Shown here: piece after piece, positions 40,667 to 49,869 of the stretch
Numbering within the stretch: the first letter of the stretch is position 1
Layout of the letters: each line of letters starts with the position of its first letter
From: Solobacterium sp.
GTDB lineage: Bacteria > Bacillota_I > Bacilli_A > Erysipelotrichales > Erysipelotrichaceae
Assembly (NCBI GenBank): GCA_017432325.1
Contig: JAFRJJ010000040.1
Coordinates: forward strand, 1-64,000
Reading direction: 5' to 3'
DNA length: 64,000 nucleotides
Notes under the pieces: generated by a model
What the model was told of the DNA's origin: nothing
Databases searched by the model: none
The model's input: only the letters and a program-made list of their open reading frames with translations
Program-made: the position numbers and the translations under genes

Positions 40667-41520
40667 AGAGCAATATTCAGTTGATTCTGGCTGCGCTGAT
40701 CTGGGGCTGCGCGTTTGTCGCCCAGAGCGTATCCATGGAATATATCGGACCGTGGACATTCAACTGCGTCCGCTTCCTGATCGGAGGCATTACCCTGACG
40801 CTGCTGATCCCGCTGCTTGACAGGATCAGGGGCAAAACAGAACTCATGACATGGAAGAATCCCAGCCTGTACAAGGCAGGCCTGTTCTGCGGGCTGGCGC
40901 TGTCTGCCGCTAGTCAGGTCCAGCAGGTCGGCATCATGTATACAACGGTCGGAAAGGCAGGCTTCATCACTGCCCTGTATGTCGTGATAGTTCCGTTTCT
41001 TGCCCGCTTAACGGGGAAAACGATCCGCGGCAATGTCTGGGCGGCTGCATTGATCGCAGTGGCTGGTCTGTATCTGCTCAGCATGTCCGGCGTGCAGAGC
41101 CTGACAAAAGGAGACGCATACCTGCTTGGATGCGCGTTCCTGTTTGCCGTGCATATCATGATCATCGATTACATCGGTCCTTCCGTGGACGGGATCAGGC
41201 TGTCCTGCATGCAGTTCTATGTGGCGGGAGCTGTCTGCTGTGTCGGGATGTTCCTGAAGGAACAGCCGGTCATGACGGATATCCTGGCTGCGGCCATACC
41301 CATCCTGTATGCCGGTGTCCTGTCATGCGGAGCGGCATATACACTGCAGATCACAGGCCAGCTCCATGCGGATCCGGCAGTCGCCAGCATCCTGCTTTCA
41401 CTGGAGTCGGTCTTCGCGCTGCTGGCAGGATTTGTCATCCTGCACCAGGTCCTTTCCATCCGCGAAATAACAGGATGCGTACTGATGTTCGCGGCGATCA
41501 TGCTTGCACAGAAATCATGA
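40663..41520 (+). CDS. EamA/DMT family transporter
   Basis: A 285-residue membrane protein, ATGA-overlapping with the CDF gene. Ten hydrophobic segments in two EamA halves (LILAALIWGCAFVAQSVSMEYIGP at the start, AAIPILYAGVLSCGAAYTLQ then ILLSLESVFALLAGFVILHQ in the second half). This family exports or imports metabolites; substrate unknown. Confidence 0.88.
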   Translation: MKSNIQLILAALIWGCAFVAQSVSMEYIGPWTFNCVRFLIGGITLTLLIPLLDRIRGKTELMTWKNPSLYKAGLFCGLALSAASQVQQVGIMYTTVGKAGFITALYVVIVPFLARLTGKTIRGNVWAAALIAVAGLYLLSMSGVQSLTKGDAYLLGCAFLFAVHIMIIDYIGPSVDGIRLSCMQFYVAGAVCCVGMFLKEQPVMTDILAAAIPILYAGVLSCGAAYTLQITGQLHADPAVASILLSLESVFALLAGFVILHQVLSIREITGCVLMFAAIMLAQKS

Positions 41521-41561
41521 AAAGATTGTGATATAATGACTAGGTTTTAGAGGGTAAATAT

Positions 41562-42422
41562 ATGTCGATGATACTTGAAATATTGAAATCCATTGTCTTC
41601 GGAGTCGTCCAGGGAATTACCGAATGGCTTCCGATCAGTTCTACGGGACACCTGAATTTTGTGAATCTGTTCATGCCGCTGAATCTGTACGAGACAGCCG
41701 CTATGAACGCGGAATACTGGAACATGTATAAAGTCGTGATCCAGTTCGGATCCATCCTTGCCGTACTTGTCCTGTACTGGAACAAGCTGAATCCGTTCAT
41801 TCCGTCTAAAACAGCGAATGAAAAGAGAAAAACATACCGTCTCTGGCTGATGGCAGTGATCGCTACGATCCCTACCGGGATCATCGGTCTTCTGCTTGAA
41901 GACATCGTAGATGAAAAACTGTCGGGACCGATGGTGTTCGGGATCATGCTCATCGTGTATGGTATCCTGTTCATCGTGCTTGAGAAGTTCCAGAAAAAGC
42001 CTGTGATCAGGTCGACCGGGATGATCACTGTTCCCAAAGCGTTCGGAGTAGGTCTGTTCCAGTCACTGGCACTGATCCCGGGTACTTCCCGTTCAGGTGC
42101 TACGATCCTCGGATCCACACTGCTCGGCTTCAACCGTCCGACAGCTGTTGAATTCTCATTCTATCTGGCGATCCCGACGATGCTCGGAGCATCCCTGCTC
42201 AAGCTTCTCAAAATGAAGATGGCGATGGGTGCTTCCGGTATTATCGTTCTGCTCGTAGGAATGATCACGGCATTCGCCGCTTCCATGATCTGTATCCAGT
42301 CACTGATGAAATATGTACGTACCCACGGATTCAAGGTATTCGGCATCTACCGTATCGTATTCGGTATCCTGATCCTGATCCTTCTGGCTCTTGGAAAACT
42401 GCCCACCGGTTTCGGAGCCTGA
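41562..42422 (+). CDS. uppP: Undecaprenyl-diphosphatase UppP (BacA)
   Basis: A 286-residue membrane enzyme that recycles the cell-wall lipid carrier by dephosphorylating undecaprenyl pyrophosphate. The family motif FGVVQGITEWLPISSTGHL (residues 12-30) holds catalytic Glu and Ser-Thr-His residues, and LIPGTSRSGATI near residue 172 carries the catalytic Arg. Length is normal. TATAAT and an AGAGGG site precede it. Three bases separate it from the CcdA-thioredoxin gene. Confidence 0.93.
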   Translation: MSMILEILKSIVFGVVQGITEWLPISSTGHLNFVNLFMPLNLYETAAMNAEYWNMYKVVIQFGSILAVLVLYWNKLNPFIPSKTANEKRKTYRLWLMAVIATIPTGIIGLLLEDIVDEKLSGPMVFGIMLIVYGILFIVLEKFQKKPVIRSTGMITVPKAFGVGLFQSLALIPGTSRSGATILGSTLLGFNRPTAVEFSFYLAIPTMLGASLLKLLKMKMAMGASGIIVLLVGMITAFAASMICIQSLMKYVRTHGFKVFGIYRIVFGILILILLALGKLPTGFGA

Positions 42423-42425
42423 TCC

Positions 42426-43613
42426 ATGAATGGTACTGTTTCAATGGGAGGAGTATTCCTGGAAGGACTGCTCTCATTCTTTACACCCTGTGTGCTGCCG
42501 CTGATCCCGCTCTATGTCGGCTATCTGACAACGGGCAGCATCACGACGGATGAAGAGGGGAAGGTGCACTATGACAGGAAGAAGACATTCCTGTCGACGC
42601 TGTTCTTTGTCCTCGGTATCTGCAGTGTATTCTTCCTGATGGCTGCAGGCACAGGCGCTGTGCATGATTTCTTTCAGAAATACGATCTGCAGCTGCAGCT
42701 GCTCGGCGGATTCCTGCTGGTCGTGATGGGGCTGACATCGTTCGGTGTCATCCAGGTCCCGTTCCTGATGCGTGAGCACAGATTCAGCCTGAAACAGAAC
42801 AGGACCGGACTGCTCGGTGCATGGCTGATGGGATTCTTCTTCAGCTTTGCATGGAGTCCCTGTATCGGACCGCTCCTGGCCAGCGCGATCATGACTGCCG
42901 CACAGGCAGAAACAGCTGTTCAGGGATATATGTACATCGGTGCGTATACAATCGGATTCATCATCATGTTCCTGGCACTGGGACTGTTTACGGAAGAGGT
43001 CCTTGCCTTTATCCAGAAGAACAGGAATATCGTCAAATATACCGAGAAGCTCGGCGGTGCTGTCGTCGTAGGTATGGGCTGCTGGATGCTGCACCAGGCA
43101 TTCGGCACGATCAGTATCCTGCAGAACCGGACGAACGAACCGGTTGCGGACATCAGTCCCGAGCAGGCAGATACTGCAGTGGTCGATGGTACAGATGCTG
43201 AGAAGTACGGATTTGCGCTCCCCAATGCGGAAGGCGAGACCATCAGGCTGACCGACTATACAGGCAAGGCTGTTGTCGTGAATTTCTTTGGGACATGGTG
43301 CACATACTGCAATCTGGAAATGCCGCATCTGCAGGAACTTGAGGAAACACGTGATGACGTCAAGATCCTGCTCATTGCCACACCGAATGCCGGTGATGAA
43401 AAAGATGAGGAATACATCGAAAACTACATGTCCGAGCACGGTTATACCATGGAGGTCCTGTATGACAGGACACTGCAGGTGACGCAGGAATACGGTGTCT
43501 CCGGATACCCGACGACATATATCGTGAAACCGGACGGCAACTTCCTGGGATATGTACCGGGATATGCCGACAAGGAAGCACTCGACCATTATCTTGAAAT
43601 GGCATACGAATGA
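42426..43613 (+). CDS. CcdA-like membrane protein fused to a thioredoxin/TlpA domain
   Basis: A 395-residue thiol-disulfide protein. The N-terminal CcdA/DsbD membrane domain (residues 1-225, six or more helices) has FFTPCVLPLIP and FAWSPCIGPLL, its paired cysteines. The extracytoplasmic C-terminal domain (about 255-395) is TlpA-like with the redox-active GTWCTYCN. It passes electrons from the cytosol to envelope disulfides, in one chain rather than the usual separate CcdA and redoxin genes. Membrane segments and Cys positions are seen directly. Confidence 0.9.
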   Translation: MNGTVSMGGVFLEGLLSFFTPCVLPLIPLYVGYLTTGSITTDEEGKVHYDRKKTFLSTLFFVLGICSVFFLMAAGTGAVHDFFQKYDLQLQLLGGFLLVVMGLTSFGVIQVPFLMREHRFSLKQNRTGLLGAWLMGFFFSFAWSPCIGPLLASAIMTAAQAETAVQGYMYIGAYTIGFIIMFLALGLFTEEVLAFIQKNRNIVKYTEKLGGAVVVGMGCWMLHQAFGTISILQNRTNEPVADISPEQADTAVVDGTDAEKYGFALPNAEGETIRLTDYTGKAVVVNFFGTWCTYCNLEMPHLQELEETRDDVKILLIATPNAGDEKDEEYIENYMSEHGYTMEVLYDRTLQVTQEYGVSGYPTTYIVKPDGNFLGYVPGYADKEALDHYLEMAYE

Positions 43614-43647
43614 TTCAAAAAATATAGCATTGGCATCTGTTTTATGC

Positions 43648-43748
43648 TATAATTAACAAGTATTTGAAATGAGGCAATAAAAAAAACCGCTTCAGTACAG
43701 CGGCGGATTTATTAGCCTCATTTTTTCGTGAGGCGGAGAGGAAACGGT
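43648..43748 (+). promoter_or_regulatory. pyrG leader with terminator-like attenuator
   Basis: An extended -10 (TGCTATAAT, -10 at 43648-43653) is followed within 15 bases by a terminator hairpin: AAATGAGGC (43667-43675) and GCCTCATTTTTT (43715-43726), with an inner CCGCT/AGCGG stem. The CTP synthase ATG lies 22 bases later. GCCTCA (43715-43720) can also pair with TGAGGC (43729-43734), giving a competing structure. Attenuation of pyrG is known in Gram-positives; the mechanism here is inferred. Confidence 0.6.
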
Positions 43749-45344
43749 ATGAAATACATCTTTGTAACAGGCGGTGTTGTTTCCGGACTCGGAAAAGGAA
43801 TCACTGCAGCCTCACTCGGAAGACTGCTCAAACAGCGCGGTCTGAAAGTCATTGCGCAGAAACTGGATCCGTATATCAATGTCGATCCCGGTACGATGTC
43901 ACCCATACAGCATGGGGAAGTATTTGTAACGGATGACGGTACGGAGACGGATCTGGACCTGGGACATTATGAACGGTTCATTGATGAAAACATGAATCAT
44001 TTTTCCAATCTGACGACCGGCAAGGTGTATTGGAACGTACTGCAGAAAGAACGGAAAGGGGAATACCTGGGCCAGACGGTACAGATCATTCCGCATATCA
44101 CGGATGAGATCAAGCGCTTCATCTACTCGGTAGGTGAACGCGCCAAAGCGGATATCGTCATCACGGAGATCGGCGGCACGGTCGGTGACATCGAATCACA
44201 GCCGTTTATCGAAGCGATCCGCCAGATCAGCATCGAGCTGCCGGAGGAGGATACCTGTTTCCTGCATGTCACGCTGGTACCGTTCATTCCGGGCTCTGAT
44301 GAATACAAATCAAAGCCTACCCAGCATTCCGTCAAGGAACTGCAGGTCTCAGGTGTCAGACCGGATATCATCCTGGCCAGATGCGACGGTCATCTGCCGG
44401 ACGATGTCAAGCAGAAGATATCCCATTTCTGCAATGTCAGACCGGAATGCGTGATCGAGAACACAACGGTCGATGACCTGTATGAAGCACCGATCATGCT
44501 GGAGAAGCAGAACTTCTCCCGCATCGTATGCAATAAACTGAAGATCGATTCAACGCTTATCAACCTGGATGACTGGAACAGGATGCTGGGCAGGATCCAC
44601 AGCAGGCAGCGTGAAGTGACGGTCGCGCTGGTCGGAAAGTACGTCCGTCTGCATGATGCCTATCTGTCAGTCGTAGAAGCGCTGAAGCACGGCGGATATG
44701 AAAACGCTGCCCATGTATCGGTCAAGTGGATCGATTCGGAGGACGTCACGGCAGAGAACAGGGAGGAACTGTTTGCGGATGTGGACGGGATCCTGGTTCC
44801 GGGAGGATTCGGACACCGAGGCATTGAAGGCAAGATCCTTGCCTGCGAATATGCCAGGGAAAACAATATCCCGTATCTTGGATTATGTTTAGGCATGCAG
44901 ATCGCGGTGATCGAATTTGCCAGACATGTCCTGCATTATGAAGATGCGGATTCCGGTGAATTCAACGAAAACAGTATGCACAAGGTGATCGACTTCATGC
45001 CGGACCAGTATAAAGGAATGGATATGGGCGGAACGATGAGGCTTGGCGCATTTCCATGTGCCGTAAGACCGGGCAGCCTGCTGGAAGAATGCTATCAGAC
45101 AGACATGATCTCCGAACGTCACCGTCACCGCTACGAATTCAACAATGAATACCGTGAAGAATTCGAGCTGAACGGTATGCGTATATCCGGTGTCAACCCG
45201 GATATGGATCTGGTTGAAGCTGTGGAATATCCTGACAACAGATTCTTCATCGGTGTACAATATCATCCGGAGTTCAAGAGCAGGCCGAACAGGGCACACC
45301 CTCTGTTCCGTGAATTCGTAAAAGCCTGCACTGAACAGCAATAA
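43749..45344 (+). CDS. pyrG: CTP synthase
   Basis: A 531-residue enzyme converting UTP and glutamine to CTP. The Met at 43749 follows GGAGAGG. The N-terminal amidoligase domain begins KYIFVTGGVVSGLGKGITAASLGRLL, with the P-loop GLGKG. The C-terminal class I glutamine amidotransferase has the nucleophile in LGLCLGMQ (about residue 382) and YHPEFKSRP near the end. Length is normal. It forms a nucleotide-synthesis pair with guaA, 12 bases downstream. Confidence 0.95.
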   Translation: MKYIFVTGGVVSGLGKGITAASLGRLLKQRGLKVIAQKLDPYINVDPGTMSPIQHGEVFVTDDGTETDLDLGHYERFIDENMNHFSNLTTGKVYWNVLQKERKGEYLGQTVQIIPHITDEIKRFIYSVGERAKADIVITEIGGTVGDIESQPFIEAIRQISIELPEEDTCFLHVTLVPFIPGSDEYKSKPTQHSVKELQVSGVRPDIILARCDGHLPDDVKQKISHFCNVRPECVIENTTVDDLYEAPIMLEKQNFSRIVCNKLKIDSTLINLDDWNRMLGRIHSRQREVTVALVGKYVRLHDAYLSVVEALKHGGYENAAHVSVKWIDSEDVTAENREELFADVDGILVPGGFGHRGIEGKILACEYARENNIPYLGLCLGMQIAVIEFARHVLHYEDADSGEFNENSMHKVIDFMPDQYKGMDMGGTMRLGAFPCAVRPGSLLEECYQTDMISERHRHRYEFNNEYREEFELNGMRISGVNPDMDLVEAVEYPDNRFFIGVQYHPEFKSRPNRAHPLFREFVKACTEQQ

Positions 45345-45356
45345 GGAGCATTATCT

Positions 45357-46898
45357 ATGACAGACAAGATCATCGTACTGGACTTCGGGAGCCAGTATAA
45401 TCAGCTGATCGCAAGGCGCATCAGGGAATTCGGGGTATACAGTGAACTGCATCCGGGTGATCTGACATTGGAACAGATCCTGGCATTCCGGGATGTCAAG
45501 GGCATTATCTTCTCAGGCGGACCGAACAGTGTTTATGAAGACGGCGCGCCGAAATGTGACCCCGCGATCTTTACATCAGGTCTTCCGATACTGGGCATCT
45601 GCTACGGCATGCAGATGACGCATTTTATGCAGGGCGGAACTGTCACAGCAGGAGAGAAAAAGGAGTACGGAAGGACAGAGATCACCGTGGATACAAAGTG
45701 TCCGCTGTTTGCCGGTCTGCCGGAAAAGCAGATCGTCTGGATGAGCCATGGAGACCAGGTCTCAGTACCTGCATCAGGATTCCATGCGACAGCTTCCAGC
45801 AGTACATGTCCCTTTGCGGCATCTGCTGATGATGAGAGAAAAACATATACACTGCAGTTCCATCCGGAAGTGCGGAATACGGAATACGGTCTGAAGATCC
45901 TTTCCAACTTTGTATTTAACGTATGCCATGCAGAAAACAACTGGTCCATGAAGAGCTTTATCGATACGCAGGTCGGACTGATCAGGGATACAGTCGGTGA
46001 TGAAAAAGTTCTGCTGGCGTTATCCGGAGGTGTTGATTCATCTGTCGTTGCGGCATTGCTGGACAAAGCGATCGGCAGAAATCTGTACTGCATGTTCATT
46101 GACCATGGCCTGCTGAGAAAAGGCGAAGCGGAATCTGTTATGGAAACGTTTGACAGAAATATGCACCTGAATCTGACAAAGATCGATGCATCAGAACGTT
46201 TTCTTAAACGCCTGAAAAATGTGTCGGACCCGGAACAGAAACGCAAGATCATCGGTTCTGAGTTCATTTATACATTCCGTGATGAAGTCAGAAATCTGCT
46301 GAAGGGCACCGATATCAGATGGCTGGCCCAGGGAACGCTTTACACAGATGTGATCGAGAGCGGCACAAAGACTGCGCAGACGATCAAATCACATCACAAT
46401 GTAGGCGGCCTGCCTGAAGATATGAATTTCAAACTGATCGAACCGCTCAACACACTGTTTAAGGATGAAGTGCGCCAGCTGGGGATCGAACTTGGCCTTC
46501 CGGAAGAAATGGTATGGAGACAGCCGTTTCCGGGGCCGGGTCTGGGCATCAGGGTGCTTGGTGAAGTGACAGAAGAAAAACTGAATATCGTCAGGGAATC
46601 CGATGCGATTCTCAGGGAAGAGATCGCGAAAGCCGGTCTTCAGAGAGAGATCTGGCAGTATTTCACATGTCTGCCGGATATCCGCTCTGTCGGTGTGATG
46701 GGAGATCAGAGAACATATGAATATACAGTTGTCATACGTGCTGTTACTTCGATCGATGGAATGACCGCTGACTGGGCACGAATTCCCTATGATGTTCTTG
46801 ATACGATCTCAACAAGGATCGTCAATGAAGTTCCTCTGGTAAACAGGGTGGCAATGGATATCACCTCCAAACCTCCGGGAACGATAGAGTGGGAGTGA
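45357..46898 (+). CDS. guaA: GMP synthase (glutamine-hydrolysing)
   Basis: A 513-residue enzyme that aminates XMP to GMP. The N-terminal amidotransferase has the nucleophile Cys in LGICYGMQ (about residue 81). The ATP pyrophosphatase motif [16 protein letters not shown] is near 223. The C-terminal dimerisation domain includes [13 protein letters not shown] and ends PGTIEWE, as normal. AAGGAG precedes the ATG. Confidence 0.95.
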   Translation: MTDKIIVLDFGSQYNQLIARRIREFGVYSELHPGDLTLEQILAFRDVKGIIFSGGPNSVYEDGAPKCDPAIFTSGLPILGICYGMQMTHFMQGGTVTAGEKKEYGRTEITVDTKCPLFAGLPEKQIVWMSHGDQVSVPASGFHATASSSTCPFAASADDERKTYTLQFHPEVRNTEYGLKILSNFVFNVCHAENNWSMKSFIDTQVGLIRDTVGDEKVLLALSGGVDSSVVAALLDKAIGRNLYCMFIDHGLLRKGEAESVMETFDRNMHLNLTKIDASERFLKRLKNVSDPEQKRKIIGSEFIYTFRDEVRNLLKGTDIRWLAQGTLYTDVIESGTKTAQTIKSHHNVGGLPEDMNFKLIEPLNTLFKDEVRQLGIELGLPEEMVWRQPFPGPGLGIRVLGEVTEEKLNIVRESDAILREEIAKAGLQREIWQYFTCLPDIRSVGVMGDQRTYEYTVVIRAVTSIDGMTADWARIPYDVLDTISTRIVNEVPLVNRVAMDITSKPPGTIEWE

Positions 46899-46960
46899 AA
46901 GAATAGCACCCTGTGGTTTTCGAGTAGTGAAACAGGGTACATAAATGTATTGGTCAGAGG

Positions 46961-46990
46961 AAAGTGCTGCTTGAATGGCAGTGCTTTTTA
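46961..46990 (+). terminator. Terminator after guaA
   Basis: AAAGTGCTGC (46961-46970) pairs with GCAGTGCTTT (46978-46987), two G-U pairs, then TTT. A second stem, ACCCTGT/ACAGGGT, lies at about 46909-46938. Confidence 0.75.
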
Positions 46991-47136
46991 TATGGTTAAA
47001 TGCTGTGAGTGCAGCGCATGGAGAACATGTGGAAGATGGCAACGAAGACAGGAAAGGCAGGTTGATCCTACACAATAATCACAGAACAACAAGTATTGAT
47101 TACATCTACGGAATCTATCATAAATCAATAAGCATA
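46991..47136. other. Intergenic tail between guaA and the AlbA_2 gene
   Basis: No supported gene. A short plus-strand reading frame (46975-47199) shows no family, no ribosome binding site and straddles a terminator. The composition is more A+T-rich than surrounding genes. Confidence 0.4.
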
Positions 47137-47186
47137 GAGACAAAAATGTCACTATGGATTATAATAATGTCACTTCGGAAAGTGAG
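47137..47186 (+). promoter_or_regulatory. Promoter flanked by TGTCACT operator-like repeats
   Basis: -35 GAGACA (47137-47142), a 17-base spacer and -10 TATAAT (47160-47165). TGTCACT occurs at 47147-47153 in the spacer and at 47168-47174 at the predicted start. The second is half of an inverted repeat, TCACTT (47170-47175) and AAGTGA (47180-47185 region). A repressor site is inferred. Confidence 0.6.
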
Positions 47187-47195
47187 AAACATGAC

Positions 47196-48530
47196 ATGAA
47201 CTTAGGAAAAGAAACGGAAACAATGGAATTTAAAAAAACGACTGGTGAGATGAAGGAGGCTATGATCTCAATCTCGTCTATATTAAACAAGCATGGAATC
47301 GGAACTCTGTATTTCGGCGTGAAACCGAATGGAGATGTATGCGGCCAGAATGTTTCTGAATCATCACTAAGAGATGTGTCACGGGCAGTATATGAGAGCA
47401 TAAGACCGCAGATATATCCTGCTATTGAAGAAATAATCCTGGATGGAAAGCAGTTGATCAGGGTTGAGTTCAACGGCAATTGTACACCATATTCTGCTGC
47501 CGGAAGATACTATCTTCGTACAGCTGATGAGGATCGGGAGGTCACTCCGGAAGAACTGAAAAGCTTTTTTATTTCAAATGAATATCGTGAGAAGTGGGAA
47601 AAGACTCCTTCTGCTGCATCGGTGAAGCAAGCAGATAAGAAAGCTGTTAAATCGTTTTGGCAAAAGGCAGTTTCCGTTGGGAGAATACCGGAAGGAAAGT
47701 ACACCTGCCCGATCATTCTGAAACGGTATGGGCTTGTCAATGGTGATAACCTGAACAATGCGGGAGAGTATCTTTTCGGAAACACACATCCTGTTACACT
47801 GAAAGCAGCTATTTTTGCGACAGATGAGAAACTCACTTTCCTTGATATGAAGCTTTTTGAGGACAACATCTATAATCTGCTTGGTATAGGGGAGGAATAT
47901 ATACTAAAGAATATCCGTTGGAGGAGTGAAATCATCGGTACGGAAAGAACTGAGATACCTGAGATTCCAGTGGCAGTCATCAGAGAGGTATTGGCCAACA
48001 GTTTTGCCCATGCAGTTTACAATGGACGCACAAACCATGAGATCTGTATTCATCCCGGCATGATTACGATTTACAGCCCAGGTGAATATGCCAGCAATCA
48101 CAAACCAGAAGACTATATGAAGGGGAATTATGAGTCTGTGATTCGAAATGCTGCGATTGCCAGGATTCTTTATCTCAATAAGTCGATCGAGCAGTTTGGA
48201 AGCGGCTTTAAGCGCATCAGCAGCTTATGCAAAGATGCTGGAATCCGCTTTTCCTATGAAAGTGACGAGCTCGGCTTCAAATTCATATTGTTCAGACCTC
48301 AGCTTCAAAGTGACATCCCCAGTGTCACTTTGGATGTCACTTTGAATGGAACGGAAATGGCCGTTCTCGCCATTTTAAAACAAAACCCAGAGTCCTCGCG
48401 AAGTGAGATTGCTGATAAGATTTCCAAAACTGTTCGGACTGTACAACGAGCATTGGATTCTTTAAGAGAGAAGGGCTATGTTAAGCGTATCGGTTCTAAA
48501 CAAGATCCGAGATGGAAAATACTCAAATAA
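47196..48530 (+). CDS. AlbA_2 / RecG-like ATP-binding regulator with C-terminal HTH
   Basis: A 444-residue protein (start at 47196, 3 codons after a promoter-adjacent Met; Met at 47154 overlaps the promoter, Met at 47223 is also possible). Residues about 1-120 are the AlbA_2 (Schlafen-type) domain, starting ETMEFKKTTGEMKEAMISISSILNK, with YFGVKPNGDVCG. A RecG-like HATPase_c_4 region follows (VIREVLANSFAHAVYNGRTNHEICIHPGMITIYSPGEY), and the C-terminus is a winged helix (SRSEIADKISKTVRTVQRALDSLREKGYV). Such proteins are putative transcriptional regulators with high horizontal mobility. The gene is A+T-richer than neighbours. Confidence 0.8.
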   Translation: MNLGKETETMEFKKTTGEMKEAMISISSILNKHGIGTLYFGVKPNGDVCGQNVSESSLRDVSRAVYESIRPQIYPAIEEIILDGKQLIRVEFNGNCTPYSAAGRYYLRTADEDREVTPEELKSFFISNEYREKWEKTPSAASVKQADKKAVKSFWQKAVSVGRIPEGKYTCPIILKRYGLVNGDNLNNAGEYLFGNTHPVTLKAAIFATDEKLTFLDMKLFEDNIYNLLGIGEEYILKNIRWRSEIIGTERTEIPEIPVAVIREVLANSFAHAVYNGRTNHEICIHPGMITIYSPGEYASNHKPEDYMKGNYESVIRNAAIARILYLNKSIEQFGSGFKRISSLCKDAGIRFSYESDELGFKFILFRPQLQSDIPSVTLDVTLNGTEMAVLAILKQNPESSRSEIADKISKTVRTVQRALDSLREKGYVKRIGSKQDPRWKILK

Positions 48531-48627
48531 AGAAACTGCCTGATAAAACTATGTAAGTTTTTGGGAAAATCAAAAGAATAGACTCTGGAAAAGAATACTT
48601 TAAATAAACCTTAAATAAACTTTAAAT

Positions 48628-48814
48628 AGACTTTATCAGCTGCTGATCTTTGTGTAAATGCTTTGAAGACTGATACCATTCTCTGATACCATTTTGCTGC
48701 CATGCGGATCGTAAACGTGACGGATGTGAGTGAAAATCGTAGATATAAATACATGAAATATAATAACGTAAATTATTTACTTTACGCGAAAGAAATCATT
48801 ATCGAGTGGAAGTA
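48628..48814. repeat. Duplicated intergenic element, copy A
   Basis: About 190 bases highly similar (roughly 85% by eye) to 56444-56634, in the same orientation. Shared blocks include GACTTTATCAGC, TTTGAAGACTGATACCA, CTGATACCATTTTGCT, CCATGCGGAT, GTAAACGTG and GGATGTGAGTGAA. TGATACCATT is repeated within it. A short frame (37 residues, ATG 48703) is open here but broken in the other copy, so coding is doubtful. The rest of 48531-48896 is A+T-rich with no gene seen (it contains repeats of CTTTAAATA). Confidence 0.75.
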
Positions 48815-48896
48815 AAATGGCACTTAACGGTGTATAATTCATCAAAATATAAAATAATACCCCTATAACTCTGGGATTAAATATACCTTAGTCTGA

Positions 48897-49757
48897 TTAT
48901 CTTTCTTCCAGGAAAGTGATCCATTTTGCATACCTTTCCTGGTTTTTCTTCAGAATGACACAATGGTAATGCATGGTGGCTTCCGGATCAAGGATCCTGA
49001 TGAATATACGGCCGTTATCTTCTCTTGAACGGAATAGACGGATCGTCAGGTCGGAAGCAAAGGCCGGAAGGGTGGACGCGTTGATGACTGCACTTAAAGC
49101 TTCCAGAGACTCTTGCAGGACGAATCTGGAATCCGGCAGCATTTTCATTGTCAGATCACGCCAGACACCGATATCTCCAGCCATGACAAATGTTTCTCCA
49201 TTCATCTGGCTGAAGGTAAGCCCCTGGTCTTTGAACAGAGCAGCCGGGTGGGCGGGAATCAGGGAAAAATAAAGAGATTCACTGCCGCATGGAATGCAGA
49301 CCATATCTTCATCCTCGTATGCATGGGAAAGGATCACAAATCCATATTTTCCTGTTCTCAGTCCTTTTAACAAAGCTTCATCATTTTCCATTTCTGAAGA
49401 GACTTTCATCTTGGGATAAAGCTGTGTCAGATGCAAAGGCATTTCCATCATCGGACCAGGCGTGCAATAGCCTGCGGATACGGTATGGAGGGAGGAATCA
49501 TAATTTCTGACAGCGGTGATCATGTCTTCTTCCGATTCCAGAATTCTTCTGGCCATGGCAGCTGCCATCTTTCCGGTTTCATTGAGTGTAATTCTGTTTT
49601 TTGTTCTGTCAAACAGACTGGCATCGAGCAGGTCTTCCAGTTTCTGCATTGAGCGGCTCAAAGCAGGCTGAGAGATATGCAGATGTTCTGCGGCACTGGA
49701 TAAGGTGCCGTAATCAGATAATGCACACAAAGCTTCCAGCAGGTAGATTTCAATCAT
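48897..49757 (-). CDS. LysR family transcriptional regulator
   Basis: A 286-residue regulator; the Met at 49757 has AAGGAG. The N-terminal HTH is TLSSAAEHLHISQPALSRSMQKLEDLLDASLF (about residues 17-48). The effector domain follows. Divergent from the aldo/keto reductase cluster (49870 onward), so it probably activates it. The effector is unknown. Confidence 0.9.
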   Translation of the reverse strand: MIEIYLLEALCALSDYGTLSSAAEHLHISQPALSRSMQKLEDLLDASLFDRTKNRITLNETGKMAAAMARRILESEEDMITAVRNYDSSLHTVSAGYCTPGPMMEMPLHLTQLYPKMKVSSEMENDEALLKGLRTGKYGFVILSHAYEDEDMVCIPCGSESLYFSLIPAHPAALFKDQGLTFSQMNGETFVMAGDIGVWRDLTMKMLPDSRFVLQESLEALSAVINASTLPAFASDLTIRLFRSREDNGRIFIRILDPEATMHYHCVILKKNQERYAKWITFLEER

Positions 49758-49809
49758 ACAATTCTCCTTCACTATGCGTTTCAATTATAGCACGCTTAAC
49801 TATCCGGTA

Positions 49810-49847
49810 TTGTACAAGGGCTTGAAAACTCATTATTCTGAAAGTGC
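49810..49847 (+). promoter_or_regulatory. Promoter of the aldo/keto reductase cluster
   Basis: TTGTAC (49810-49815), an 18-base spacer and TATTCT (49834-49839). TATTCTGAAAGTGC (49834-49847) is found again, base for base, at 57687-57700 in front of the AEC transporter. Both promoters lie opposite a LysR gene. Confidence 0.6.
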
Positions 49848-49869
49848 AAGCAGAAGGAGATACAGAAAT

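Noticed and set aside
46975-47199. Plus-strand 74-residue frame after guaA
   Set aside because: It begins inside a terminator, lacks a ribosome binding site and has no recognisable family.
48703-48816. 37-residue frame inside the duplicated intergenic element
   Set aside because: The same frame is truncated in the second copy, so selection for coding is not evident. Short minus-strand frames in both copies are equally weak.
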